Source: Lachnospiraceae bacterium (GTDB lineage Bacteria > Bacillota > Clostridia > Lachnospirales > Lachnospiraceae). From it: a stretch of 64,000 bases of DNA. Positions within the stretch are counted from its first letter, which is position 1, and each line of letters starts with the position of its first letter. Position numbers and translations under genes: made by a program. Positions 1 through 7,451 of this stretch are shown here, piece by piece. A model generated the notes under the pieces. It saw nothing but the letters and a program-made list of their open reading frames with translations. It ran no database searches and had not been told where the DNA came from. The stretch covers positions 1 through 64,000 of the forward strand of contig JAAVYA010000028.1 of assembly GCA_022790855.1 (NCBI GenBank), given 5' to 3'.

Positions 1-222
1 CAGTTTTTGGTATAGTTGATTGCTTGTGATAGGGGTATCTCAACAATACAATATATATTCAAAAACTGCTACTATTTTTATGAAAAAGCGGTGGTTTCAT
101 GTACTTAGGGCCAGCCGCCGCGCTAGCGGCTTGGTACAATGTATTTATTATTTTGTGAGATAACGTGATATAAAATAGAAATAAATCAGTAAAAACATAC
201 GTTCTAAAATATGGGAGATATA
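1..222. other. non-coding stretch with a GC-rich hairpin
   Basis: I see no convincing gene here. A GC-rich hairpin stands out against AT-rich surroundings: CCAGCCGC at 111-118 pairs with GCGGCTTGG at 126-134 (one bulge), and the whole is framed by GTAC at 101-104 and 134-137. There is no T-run after it, so it is not an obvious terminator. The start codon of the next gene follows a GGGAGA ribosome binding site at 213-218. Confidence 0.4.
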
Positions 223-1209
223 ATGATAAAACAATATTTATTAAAATCAAAACAAGAATTAGTGGAAAAAAGAATAGACTTTAGAAAGCTGCTTAAAAAA
301 AGCGAGTTAAAGATCAAAGAGAATATAGAGTTTATTCATTTGATAGAAGAATCCCAGGATAAAAATTATAATTCTTTTTTTCCACAAAATTATAGAACTG
401 TGACTAATAAAGAAAAAATAAAAAAATTGAAGGAGGAACAAAGAAAATTTGAAGAAGAAAGTAAACGGATAGAAAAAGATATTGATGAAGTAGATAGAAA
501 AATAGAAGAATTAAATTATTTAATAAGTCTCTGTAAACAAAAGGATAGAAATGAAAGCGAGTTAGAGGAGGAAGTAATAGAAAAAGAGATAAATAGAATG
601 GATTTTTATAAGGAAATAGAAGATCAAAATAAAGATACAATGAAACAAATTATAGAAAAAACAGAAGTACTATATGCTATTCATAATAAAATGGAGTTGT
701 GTTATAGACTAATGGATATGGATCCAAAACGTTGTAAAATAGAACTTAAGAATATTTCTAAAGATTTGCAAGAAGCAGCAAATCAGTTTGTAGGATTGAA
801 ATATATAATTTATCCTTTCTTTGGTGAAAATATAAATATAGATTCTGTGATGTATCAATATATAGATTATACTAGAAAAGATTATCATATAAAGATATCT
901 TTTAAGAAAAAAGGAAAAATGCAAAAGCTATCTGAGATTATGAGTCTAGGAATTTTACGTATTATACAAACTGTCTGCCAATACATGTTACAAATAGAAA
1001 CATCTAAAATTACAATTGAGATGGAAAGTTCATCAGAAAATATTATATTAAAAATTGTTTCTTCTTTTACTGAAAATGATATTGATTTTATAGAAAGTAA
1101 GGAAGTAAAAGTGGTAAATGAAATTATTTCTTTATTCTTTGGCTCCTTGAATATAAGTGAAACAGAACATAATGTGATATTTATGATAGAAATACCTGTT
1201 TCACAATGA
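223..1209 (+). CDS. coiled-coil histidine-kinase-like protein
   Basis: I recognise only a general resemblance to DegS-type sensor kinases. The 328-residue product is soluble, very Lys/Glu rich, with a long predicted coiled coil over about residues 50-130. A C-terminal half of mixed alpha/beta character (about 200-328) could be a degenerate HATPase domain; I cannot find a phospho-acceptor His or convincing N/G1/G2 boxes. The start was chosen at 223 because GGGAGA lies 4 bases upstream; an in-frame ATG at 211 lacks a site. It ends 3 bases before parS and is co-directional with parA/parB. A role in chromosome segregation or a signalling link is inference from position only. Confidence 0.6.
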   Translation: MIKQYLLKSKQELVEKRIDFRKLLKKSELKIKENIEFIHLIEESQDKNYNSFFPQNYRTVTNKEKIKKLKEEQRKFEEESKRIEKDIDEVDRKIEELNYLISLCKQKDRNESELEEEVIEKEINRMDFYKEIEDQNKDTMKQIIEKTEVLYAIHNKMELCYRLMDMDPKRCKIELKNISKDLQEAANQFVGLKYIIYPFFGENINIDSVMYQYIDYTRKDYHIKISFKKKGKMQKLSEIMSLGILRIIQTVCQYMLQIETSKITIEMESSSENIILKIVSSFTENDIDFIESKEVKVVNEIISLFFGSLNISETEHNVIFMIEIPVSQ

Positions 1210-1212
1210 AAA

Positions 1213-1228
1213 TGTTTCACGTGAAACA
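1213..1228. other. parS: parS centromere site
   Basis: TGTTTCACGTGAAACA is a perfect 16-bp palindrome identical to the conserved bacterial parS consensus bound by ParB/Spo0J. It sits immediately after the preceding stop codon and upstream of the parA promoter. ParB loads here and spreads to organise the origin region, so the window begins near the replication origin. Confidence 0.97.
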
Positions 1229-1256
1229 TTTTTCTATAGCATTATATATTAGAAAG

Positions 1257-1265
1257 TGTTATAAT
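1257..1265 (+). promoter_or_regulatory. extended -10 promoter for parAB
   Basis: TGTTATAAT carries the TGn extension directly in front of a perfect TATAAT (1260-1265). No good -35 is present at the expected distance, as is common for extended -10 promoters. It lies 29 bp after parS and about 30 bp before the parA start codon, so ParB spreading from parS could influence it (inference). Confidence 0.6.
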
Positions 1266-1297
1266 ATTAAAAGTATGAATTTAGAAAGGATTTTACA

Positions 1298-2065
1298 ATG
1301 GGAAGAATAATAGCTATCGCAAATCAAAAAGGCGGTGTTGGAAAAACAACAACAGCAATAAATTTATCTTCTTGTCTTTCAGAGGCAGGTAAGAAAGTAT
1401 TAGTAATTGATATGGATCCACAGGGAAATACCACCAGTGGATTGGGTATTGAGAAAGAAGAAATATCCGATACAGTATATGAATTGATGCTAGGAGAGTG
1501 TTCCGTCCGAGAAAGCATTCATAAGACAGATATTGAAAATCTGATGTTAATGCCTTCAAATGTAAATCTTGCCGGAGCAGAAATTGAATTACTTGGGATA
1601 AAAGAAAAAGAATATATCTTAAAAAATGAGATAGATTATATTCAAGATGATTTTGATTTTTTATTAATTGATTGTCCTCCATCATTAAATATGCTGACTA
1701 TTAATGCTATGACAACAGCAAATACTGTTTTGGTTCCGATTCAATGTGAATATTATGCATTGGAAGGATTGAGTCAATTGATACATACAATCAAGTTAGT
1801 ACAAGAACGATTAAATCCGGAACTCCATATGGAAGGAGTAGTATTTACTATGTATGACGCGAGAACAAACTTATCTTTGCAAGTAGTAGAAAATGTAAAA
1901 AGCAATTTAAATACCACTATTTATAAAACAATTATTCCAAGAAACATAAGATTGGCAGAAGCACCTAGCCATGGTTTACCTATTAATCTTTATGATTCCA
2001 AATCCGCTGGTGCAGAAAGTTATCGCTTATTGGCAAAGGAAGTAATCGAAAGAAAGGATTTATAA
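1298..2065 (+). CDS. parA: chromosome partitioning ATPase ParA/Soj
   Basis: Deviant Walker-A P-loop ATPase of the ParA/Soj family, 255 residues, the usual length for a chromosomal ParA without an N-terminal helix-turn-helix. The motif KGGVGKTT is at residues 10-17, the Walker A' DMDPQGN is near residue 39, and Walker B LLIDCPPS lies near residue 124. ParA binds DNA non-specifically as an ATP dimer and, with ParB-parS, drives origin segregation; in sporulating Firmicutes it also affects DnaA. parB starts 3 bases after its stop, so the two are one operon. Confidence 0.97.
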   Translation: MGRIIAIANQKGGVGKTTTAINLSSCLSEAGKKVLVIDMDPQGNTTSGLGIEKEEISDTVYELMLGECSVRESIHKTDIENLMLMPSNVNLAGAEIELLGIKEKEYILKNEIDYIQDDFDFLLIDCPPSLNMLTINAMTTANTVLVPIQCEYYALEGLSQLIHTIKLVQERLNPELHMEGVVFTMYDARTNLSLQVVENVKSNLNTTIYKTIIPRNIRLAEAPSHGLPINLYDSKSAGAESYRLLAKEVIERKDL

Positions 2066-2068
2066 AGA

Positions 2069-2959
2069 ATGGCAGTAAATAAGAAAAGCGGACTGGGAAA
2101 AGGACTGGATAGTTTAATTACAGATAAGGTAGGAAGCAGAACACCTCAGGTTTCCGAGACAGAGAAGCAGGAAGTGTTTGTTAATATTTCTAAAGTAGAG
2201 CCCAATAGAGAACAGCCGAGAAAGAATTTTGATGAAGATGCTCTTCAAGAGTTAGCAGAATCAATCAAACAATTTGGTGTTCTTCAGCCATTATTAGTTC
2301 AGGATAGAAAAGATTATTATGAAATTATTGCTGGTGAAAGAAGATGGCGCGCAGCAAAAATAGCTGGTTTGAAAGAAATACCGATCATTATAAAAGAGCT
2401 AAATGAACAAGAAATTGTAGAAATATCATTGATTGAAAATATTCAAAGAGAAGATCTAAATCCCATAGAAGAAGCAATGGCATACAAACGTCTATTAAAT
2501 GATTTTCATTTAAAACAAGATGAAGTGGCAGAAAGAGTATCAAAATCCCGAACAGCTGTTACTAATTCTATGAGACTTTTAAAGTTAAATGAAAAAGTTC
2601 AGCAAATGGTAATAGATGAAATGATTACCACCGGACATGCAAGAGCTTTGCTTGGAATAGCAGAGGAAGAGCAACAATATGCAGTTGCTCAGAAAATCTT
2701 TGATGAAAAACTAAGTGTTAGAGAAACAGAAAAGTTAATAAAAAAGTTGCAAAATCAGAAAGAGGATGTTGTTAAGAAACAAGATACTTCTTCTCTAACA
2801 ATTATATATCAGGACTTAGAACAAAAATTGAAAAATATAATGGGTACGAAGGTAAGTATTCATACGAAAGATCACAAAAAAGGTAAGATAGAAATTGAAT
2901 ATTATAACAAGGAAGAATTAGATAGAATTGTAGAAATGTTTGCATCGATTCATAATTAG
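2069..2959 (+). CDS. parB: ParB/Spo0J CTPase, parS-binding protein
   Basis: The 296-residue product has the ParB N-terminal CTPase domain with the GERRWRA motif near residue 91 and ENIQRE near residue 127. A central helix-turn-helix (about 145-185) contacts parS, and a short C-terminal dimerisation region follows a Lys-rich linker. Family knowledge: ParB clamps on parS, slides when bound to CTP and stimulates ParA. A perfect cognate parS is 840 bp upstream. Start ATG at 2069 follows AAAGGA by about 10 bases. Nothing is truncated. Confidence 0.97.
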   Translation: MAVNKKSGLGKGLDSLITDKVGSRTPQVSETEKQEVFVNISKVEPNREQPRKNFDEDALQELAESIKQFGVLQPLLVQDRKDYYEIIAGERRWRAAKIAGLKEIPIIIKELNEQEIVEISLIENIQREDLNPIEEAMAYKRLLNDFHLKQDEVAERVSKSRTAVTNSMRLLKLNEKVQQMVIDEMITTGHARALLGIAEEEQQYAVAQKIFDEKLSVRETEKLIKKLQNQKEDVVKKQDTSSLTIIYQDLEQKLKNIMGTKVSIHTKDHKKGKIEIEYYNKEELDRIVEMFASIHN

Positions 2960-2990
2960 CAAACATTTGTTCTAGATGGAAAGGATTGAT

Positions 2991-3485
2991 ATGATGGATA
3001 TTTTTTCAATGATAAATGAGTATGCGGCTTTTATTTTTATAGGTATGGCAGCCCTAATAGTAATATTGTTTATTTTGATTATTATTAATATTGTGCAAAA
3101 TCATAAATTAAAGAAAAAGTATAATCAATTTATGACGGGAAAAGATGGAAGTTCCTTAGAGGATAATTTAGTAAAACGAGTGAATGAAATTGAAGAACTG
3201 ATTACATCCAATAAAGAGAATGAAGAGAACATTGAAAAAATTTTTCAAAATCTTAATTCTACTTTCCAGAAGATTGGTATGGTAAAATATGATGCATTTC
3301 ATGAAATGGGAGGAAAGTTAAGTTTTTCATTGGCTCTTCTAAATAGAGAAAATGATGGATTTATTATTAATGCTATGCACAGCAGAGAAGGATGTTATAC
3401 ATATATCAAAGAAATCATTCAGGGAAATTCTGTTATAGTATTATCCGATGAAGAAAAAGAAGCTTTGGATATGGCAATGAAATAA
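2991..3485 (+). CDS. DUF4446 family membrane protein
   Basis: This 164-residue protein has one N-terminal transmembrane helix (about residues 12-37), a short coiled-coil region with many Glu/Asn (about 60-95), and a C-terminal domain with conserved-looking KIGMVKYDAFHEMGG and SLALLN segments typical of DUF4446. Such genes usually follow parA/parB in Lachnospiraceae. Function is unknown. I chose ATG 2991 because AAAGGA lies 5 bases upstream; the ATG at 2976 overlaps that ribosome site. Its place 31 bases after parB suggests co-transcription. Confidence 0.8.
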   Translation: MMDIFSMINEYAAFIFIGMAALIVILFILIIINIVQNHKLKKKYNQFMTGKDGSSLEDNLVKRVNEIEELITSNKENEENIEKIFQNLNSTFQKIGMVKYDAFHEMGGKLSFSLALLNRENDGFIINAMHSREGCYTYIKEIIQGNSVIVLSDEEKEALDMAMK

Positions 3486-3528
3486 ATAGTAAGTCAAAAA
3501 AATCAGTAATAAAAAATGAATTTTGTTG

Positions 3529-3558
3529 TTTACAAATGAGAGTGTTATGGTATATAAT
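3529..3558 (+). promoter_or_regulatory. sigma-A-type promoter
   Basis: -35 TTTACA (3529-3534), 18-bp spacer, -10 TATAAT (3553-3558). It precedes the DUF3881 gene, whose RBS AGGAGG lies just before 3590, and separates that gene from the parAB operon. Confidence 0.7.
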
Positions 3559-3589
3559 ATATTAGGCGCTGGATGAAAGAGGAGGAATC

Positions 3590-4471
3590 ATGCATAGTTT
3601 TTTAAAAAGTATCGGATTCAGCAAATTGAAAAAGAAGAAAGAAATTGATGCTTTGATACAAGAAACCATTGAGCGGCCGGATCGTAAGATGATATCGGAA
3701 GATGCAGAAGGAAATATTCTTGCAGAATTATGTAAAGATTACGGTGAGTTCATTGGTATTGCTGTGCGTGGTGAATATACAGAAGAAGGTTTATTTGAAG
3801 CAGAATATTTTTATCCTTATCTCCAGGGAACAGGTATTAGTACCGTAGAGAGAGTAGATGTAGAGAAGCATGCTGAGAAAGATTCTTATGCAGGTGTTTG
3901 TGATGAAGTGAAGATTGGCGTTACATTAATATTCTATTTACAAAACGTAATGGAATATTTAAATAAAGACAGAACAAGCGTCATGAGCGGAATGCGTACA
4001 ACCACTACCTTGTCTGCATTATCCGGATTTGGAAAGATACTTTTGCCAATACAAAAAAGTGATTATAATTCAGAAATTGATGAAACTCTTTCTCGAGATA
4101 GAAATTGCCTAATAGCTGCTGCTCGAGATGGCGATGAAGAAGCCATAGAGAGTTTGACTTTGGAAGATATAGATACATATTCTATGATTTCCCGAAGGAT
4201 TTTGTATGAAGATGTTCTGACTATTGTAAGTTCCTATTTTATGCCATATGGAATAGAAAGTGATCAATATAGTATATTAGGGGAAATTATAGATTATCAC
4301 AGTATTGAAAATACTCTCACAAAAGAAAAGTTATATATACTAAATTTAAATTGCAATGACTTGGTTTTTGATGTTTGTATCAATCAGACAGATTTGCTTG
4401 GAGAACCAGCCATTGGCCGTCGTTTTAAAGGAGTTATATGGATGCAAGGCAATCTCAATTATGAAGATTGA
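3590..4471 (+). CDS. DUF3881 family protein
   Basis: The 293-residue product matches my recollection of DUF3881, a family almost confined to Lachnospiraceae and relatives. The N-terminal MHSFLKSIGFS and the middle segment with TTTTLSALSGFGKILLPI are characteristic. It is predicted to be cytoplasmic and acidic, with no transmembrane segment and no catalytic motif that I can name. It has its own promoter and an AGGAGG ribosome site. It is followed by tRNA-Arg and a terminator. No function should be inferred. Confidence 0.8.
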   Translation: MHSFLKSIGFSKLKKKKEIDALIQETIERPDRKMISEDAEGNILAELCKDYGEFIGIAVRGEYTEEGLFEAEYFYPYLQGTGISTVERVDVEKHAEKDSYAGVCDEVKIGVTLIFYLQNVMEYLNKDRTSVMSGMRTTTTLSALSGFGKILLPIQKSDYNSEIDETLSRDRNCLIAAARDGDEEAIESLTLEDIDTYSMISRRILYEDVLTIVSSYFMPYGIESDQYSILGEIIDYHSIENTLTKEKLYILNLNCNDLVFDVCINQTDLLGEPAIGRRFKGVIWMQGNLNYED

Positions 4472-4516
4472 TCATGCATTGATATAAATAATGTTACAAT
4501 CTTATATTTTTAAACT

Positions 4517-4590
4517 GTCGCTATAGCTCAGCTGGATAGAGCGACCGCCTCCTAAGCGGTAGGCCGGAGGTTCAAATCCTCTTAGCGACG
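4517..4590 (+). tRNA. tRNA-Arg (anticodon CCT)
   Basis: A full cloverleaf is visible. The acceptor stem GTCGCTA/TAGCGAC is perfect, the D arm is closed by GCTC/GAGC, and the anticodon stem ACCGC/GCGGT encloses CTCCTAA, giving anticodon CCT (reads AGG). The T arm is GGAGG-TTCAAAT-CCTCT. The discriminator is G and CCA is not encoded. TGTTACAAT upstream is a possible extended -10 element. Confidence 0.95.
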
Positions 4591-4598
4591 CGAAAATT

Positions 4599-4640
4599 AC
4601 GCCGAAATCTTATAGATGATTTTTCGGCGTTTCTTTTTTT
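4599..4640 (+). terminator. intrinsic terminator after tRNA-Arg
   Basis: ACGCCGAAA (4599-4607) pairs with TTTCGGCGT near 4622-4630 and is followed by TTCTTTTTTT. It ends the tRNA transcript. Confidence 0.85.
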
Positions 4641-4769
4641 ATTAAGAAAATGATTTACAAGAGTCATAAATGTTGAAAAAGTCATTTTATAATGGCTTTT
4701 TTGTTGATATTTTTTGGTTCGTGTGGTAGCATTGATGTAGGTAGATGATATATAACCGGAGGTAAAAAA

Positions 4770-6092
4770 ATGAAAAATAGTAATTTTCAAAAAAATTATT
4801 CCTATGCTATTTGTATGGTAGTTTTGGTTCTTTTAGAAGTATATTTGATGATTAATTATCCTAATTTGTGGATTGTAATAATAGCGGACGCCTTGCTTCT
4901 TATTCTTTGCATATGTTTGACTATTTCATTAAATGTTGCTTTAGCGAAAGAAAAAGAAGAAAAAAAGCAGGCTTGGCAAGAAGAGATCCAAAATATTAAT
5001 AAGTCAGAAAAAGCAAATTACCTTCTGTTAAAAAAGAGTTTTTTAGATCTGGAAGATAGATTTATGAAGCAGGATAAAATGAATCTTTCTATAACAAATG
5101 CGATTGATGTTAGTGAACGAAAGATTCAAAAAGCAATCATGCAGATTATGGAAGAAGATAAAAAGGTTGCTAGAATTTCTGTTGGAAGAAGCAAAGAGAA
5201 TGCGGACTTTGTGATTAATTCTAATAATGAATTAAAAAGAAAAATGCTGGAGTTGGAAAAGCGTTTAGACGACATAGATGAAAAGATGAATTCTGTGGAG
5301 GATTTGATCACAACTTTAAAAACGCATGAGTCAGGAGAGGATCAGTATCAGAATATTATTACATCTATCGAACAGATGGAAAAAGAATTAAAAGCTTACA
5401 TAACATCTAATATTCCAAAAGATGAACAAACAGTAAATGAAACTGAAATAGTGAACGAATCTAGCTACGAAGAAGAAAAAGATGATTTTGAAGTTGTTCA
5501 AGATTCAGAATTGGTACTTAGTGAGATACCTTTGGAAGAAAATGATATACAGGGTGAAACTATTTTAGAAGAAGAGCCAGAAATCATGGATGAGGTATTA
5601 AAAGAGAACTTTGATATTGAAGATACAGAAAAAATTACCGAAAGTGAAGAAATAAATCAGGAGCAATTCGTGGAGGAGGAAGTATTTGATAATGATCAAA
5701 TGAATGATCAGAAAGATATTCCTTCCATAGAGGAACCAGTAACAGATACTTTTATAAATAATATTGATATGGAGGAAACAGTTGAATTAAACAGTGATAT
5801 ATTTGTTTCTAATAATATGGAGAATGAGTCAAACTCAGAAGAGGTGTTAAGCCCTGAAACCATGGATGATCCCAATAAAATGATGACGCCTGATGATATT
5901 GCCGCTTTATTGGCTGGAATCGGTTCCAATGAAGCAAAGGTAGAATCAGAACCGGAGCCAGTTGTAGAACCAGAACCGGAACCAGATGTTGTGCTACCAG
6001 AACTAGAAGAAAAGCCCATTACATTGGATGAATCAAATCCCAATAAGATGATGACGCCTGATGAAATAGCTGCACTCATAGCAGGACTTTAA
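4770..6092 (+). CDS. membrane-anchored acidic coiled-coil protein with FliM/FliN-like peptides
   Basis: I do not recognise this 440-residue protein. Two transmembrane helices lie at about residues 10-30 and 33-55, followed by a long coiled coil (about 60-215). A very acidic low-complexity region extends to about 420. Two near-identical peptides, PNKMMTPDDIAALLAG (about residues 368-383) and PNKMMTPDEIAALIAG at the extreme C-terminus, resemble the EIDALL motif at the N-termini of FliM/FliN/FliY. A proline/glutamate stretch separates them. The start has a strong GGAGGT site 6 bases upstream. A scaffold or polar localisation role is speculative. Confidence 0.75.
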   Translation: MKNSNFQKNYSYAICMVVLVLLEVYLMINYPNLWIVIIADALLLILCICLTISLNVALAKEKEEKKQAWQEEIQNINKSEKANYLLLKKSFLDLEDRFMKQDKMNLSITNAIDVSERKIQKAIMQIMEEDKKVARISVGRSKENADFVINSNNELKRKMLELEKRLDDIDEKMNSVEDLITTLKTHESGEDQYQNIITSIEQMEKELKAYITSNIPKDEQTVNETEIVNESSYEEEKDDFEVVQDSELVLSEIPLEENDIQGETILEEEPEIMDEVLKENFDIEDTEKITESEEINQEQFVEEEVFDNDQMNDQKDIPSIEEPVTDTFINNIDMEETVELNSDIFVSNNMENESNSEEVLSPETMDDPNKMMTPDDIAALLAGIGSNEAKVESEPEPVVEPEPEPDVVLPELEEKPITLDESNPNKMMTPDEIAALIAGL

Positions 6093-6111
6093 AATATCTA
6101 TTTCAAAATTA

Positions 6112-6209
6112 AAAAAGAGGTTTTTGTATCATATAGTATATTTGCATTTTAGAAAGTATTAATACTTTTTGTCTTGGCTAAATCTATGATAATACGAGAA
6201 CCTCTTTTT
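6112..6209. terminator. bidirectional hairpin between convergent genes
   Basis: AAAAAGAGGTT (6112-6122) is the exact complement of AACCTCTTTTT (6199-6209), and pairing continues imperfectly inwards. A second palindrome, AAAGTATTAATACTTT (6153-6168), lies inside. A-runs and T-runs outside the stem allow termination in either direction, for the gene at 4770 and for pepT. A miniature transposable element is an alternative reading. Confidence 0.5.
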
Positions 6210-6224
6210 CAATACAAAGATTTG

Positions 6225-7439
6225 TTATATTGGATTTTTCATAATTTCAACAATAATGGCAACGGCTTTTTCCATTGCTTCCACAGTGATATGTTCGTAA
6301 GGTCCATGGAAGCCTTCTCCCCCCGTTCCAAGATTTGGACAAGGAAGACCTTGAAAACTTAACCTTGCGCCGTCTGTTCCTCCCCTTACCGGAAGGGAAA
6401 TTGGTTCTATGCCTTGTGAACGAATAGCGTCTTTGGCTTTATCCACAATATAAAAATTCTTCTCGATAACTTCCAACATATTATGATAACTCTCTGAAAT
6501 ATCGAGAGAGATGAATTCTTCGCTATATTTTTTCTTCATCAATTCGGCAACATCCCTCAAGAAATCCATCCGTTTTTGGTAGGAAGCTTTGTCATGATCC
6601 CGAATAATATAAGATAGCTGGGCAGCATTGACATCTCCGGAAATATTTGTTAAATGATAAAATCCCTCTCGTCCCTGAGTATGCTCCGGTGTTTCAGAAG
6701 ATGGTAAAAGAGATTGGATTTCACAGGCAATAGAGGCTGCGTTTACCATAATATTTTTTGCTGATCCTGGATGAACATTGACCCCTTTGATATGAAATGT
6801 AGCAGAGGCGGCATTGAAATTTTCATAGGCAATTTCTCCTTCATAGTCCCCATCAACCGTATAGGCATAATCAGCCTGAAAATAATCCAGATCAAATAAA
6901 TCAGCGCCACGTCCAACTTCTTCATCTGGTGTAAAACCAATCCAAATATCACTATGAGGGATAGAATGTTGTATTACTTGTTCTACGGCTGTGAGAATTT
7001 CAGCTACACCTGCTTTGTCATCGGCCCCTAGTAATGTTGTACCGTCCGTTACAATTAAAGTTTGTCCTACCCGGGAAGAGAGCCTGGGAAAATCTGATAC
7101 TTTTAATACTTCTTTTGTGGAAGCTAGGACAACGTCTTTTCCATCATAATCTGGTATCACAGTTGGGTTAATATCTTTTCCAGAAAATGCAGGAGCAGTG
7201 TCCATATGAGCGATGAAACCAATTGATTTTTTAGACTCATAACCTTTGGTTGCTGGAAGCAGTCCATAGACATAACAATGCTCGTCACATTTGACTTTTG
7301 ATAGTCCCATTTCTTTCATTTCTTTTTCCAGTTCATGGGCCAAATCAAATTCACGTTCAGAACTGGGAATCTTATCCTGATCCTCGCAGGATGTGGTCCA
7401 AATAGAAACATACTTTAAAAAACGATCTTCAACTTTCAT
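6225..7439 (-). CDS. pepT: peptidase T (tripeptidase)
   Basis: Zinc-dependent aminotripeptidase of the M20B family, 404 residues, normal length. Visible metal-site motifs are HMDTAP near residue 83, GADDKAG near residue 138, DEEVGRGAD near residue 173 and the C-terminal GGTDGARLSF-GLPCPNLGTGG segment around 350-370. It releases the N-terminal residue from tripeptides in the cytoplasm. The start at 7439 is preceded by AGGAGG about 5 bases upstream. It follows the unknown membrane protein gene by 12 bases on the same strand, so the two may be co-transcribed. Confidence 0.96.
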   Translation of the reverse strand: MKVEDRFLKYVSIWTTSCEDQDKIPSSEREFDLAHELEKEMKEMGLSKVKCDEHCYVYGLLPATKGYESKKSIGFIAHMDTAPAFSGKDINPTVIPDYDGKDVVLASTKEVLKVSDFPRLSSRVGQTLIVTDGTTLLGADDKAGVAEILTAVEQVIQHSIPHSDIWIGFTPDEEVGRGADLFDLDYFQADYAYTVDGDYEGEIAYENFNAASATFHIKGVNVHPGSAKNIMVNAASIACEIQSLLPSSETPEHTQGREGFYHLTNISGDVNAAQLSYIIRDHDKASYQKRMDFLRDVAELMKKKYSEEFISLDISESYHNMLEVIEKNFYIVDKAKDAIRSQGIEPISLPVRGGTDGARLSFQGLPCPNLGTGGEGFHGPYEHITVEAMEKAVAIIVEIMKNPI

Positions 7440-7451
7440 AAGTACCTCCTT

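Noticed and set aside
1213..1228. Reading the perfect palindrome at 1213 as a terminator of the upstream gene.
   Set aside because: It is identical to the parS consensus and next to parAB; the centromere explanation is decisive.
5708..6079. A Ser/Gly-rich minus-strand open frame opposite the coiled-coil protein gene.
   Set aside because: The composition is the complement of a Glu/Pro-rich coding region; no start signals.
6112..6209. A miniature inverted-repeat transposable element.
   Set aside because: No target-site duplication is visible, and the position between convergent genes with A/T-runs fits a bidirectional terminator better.
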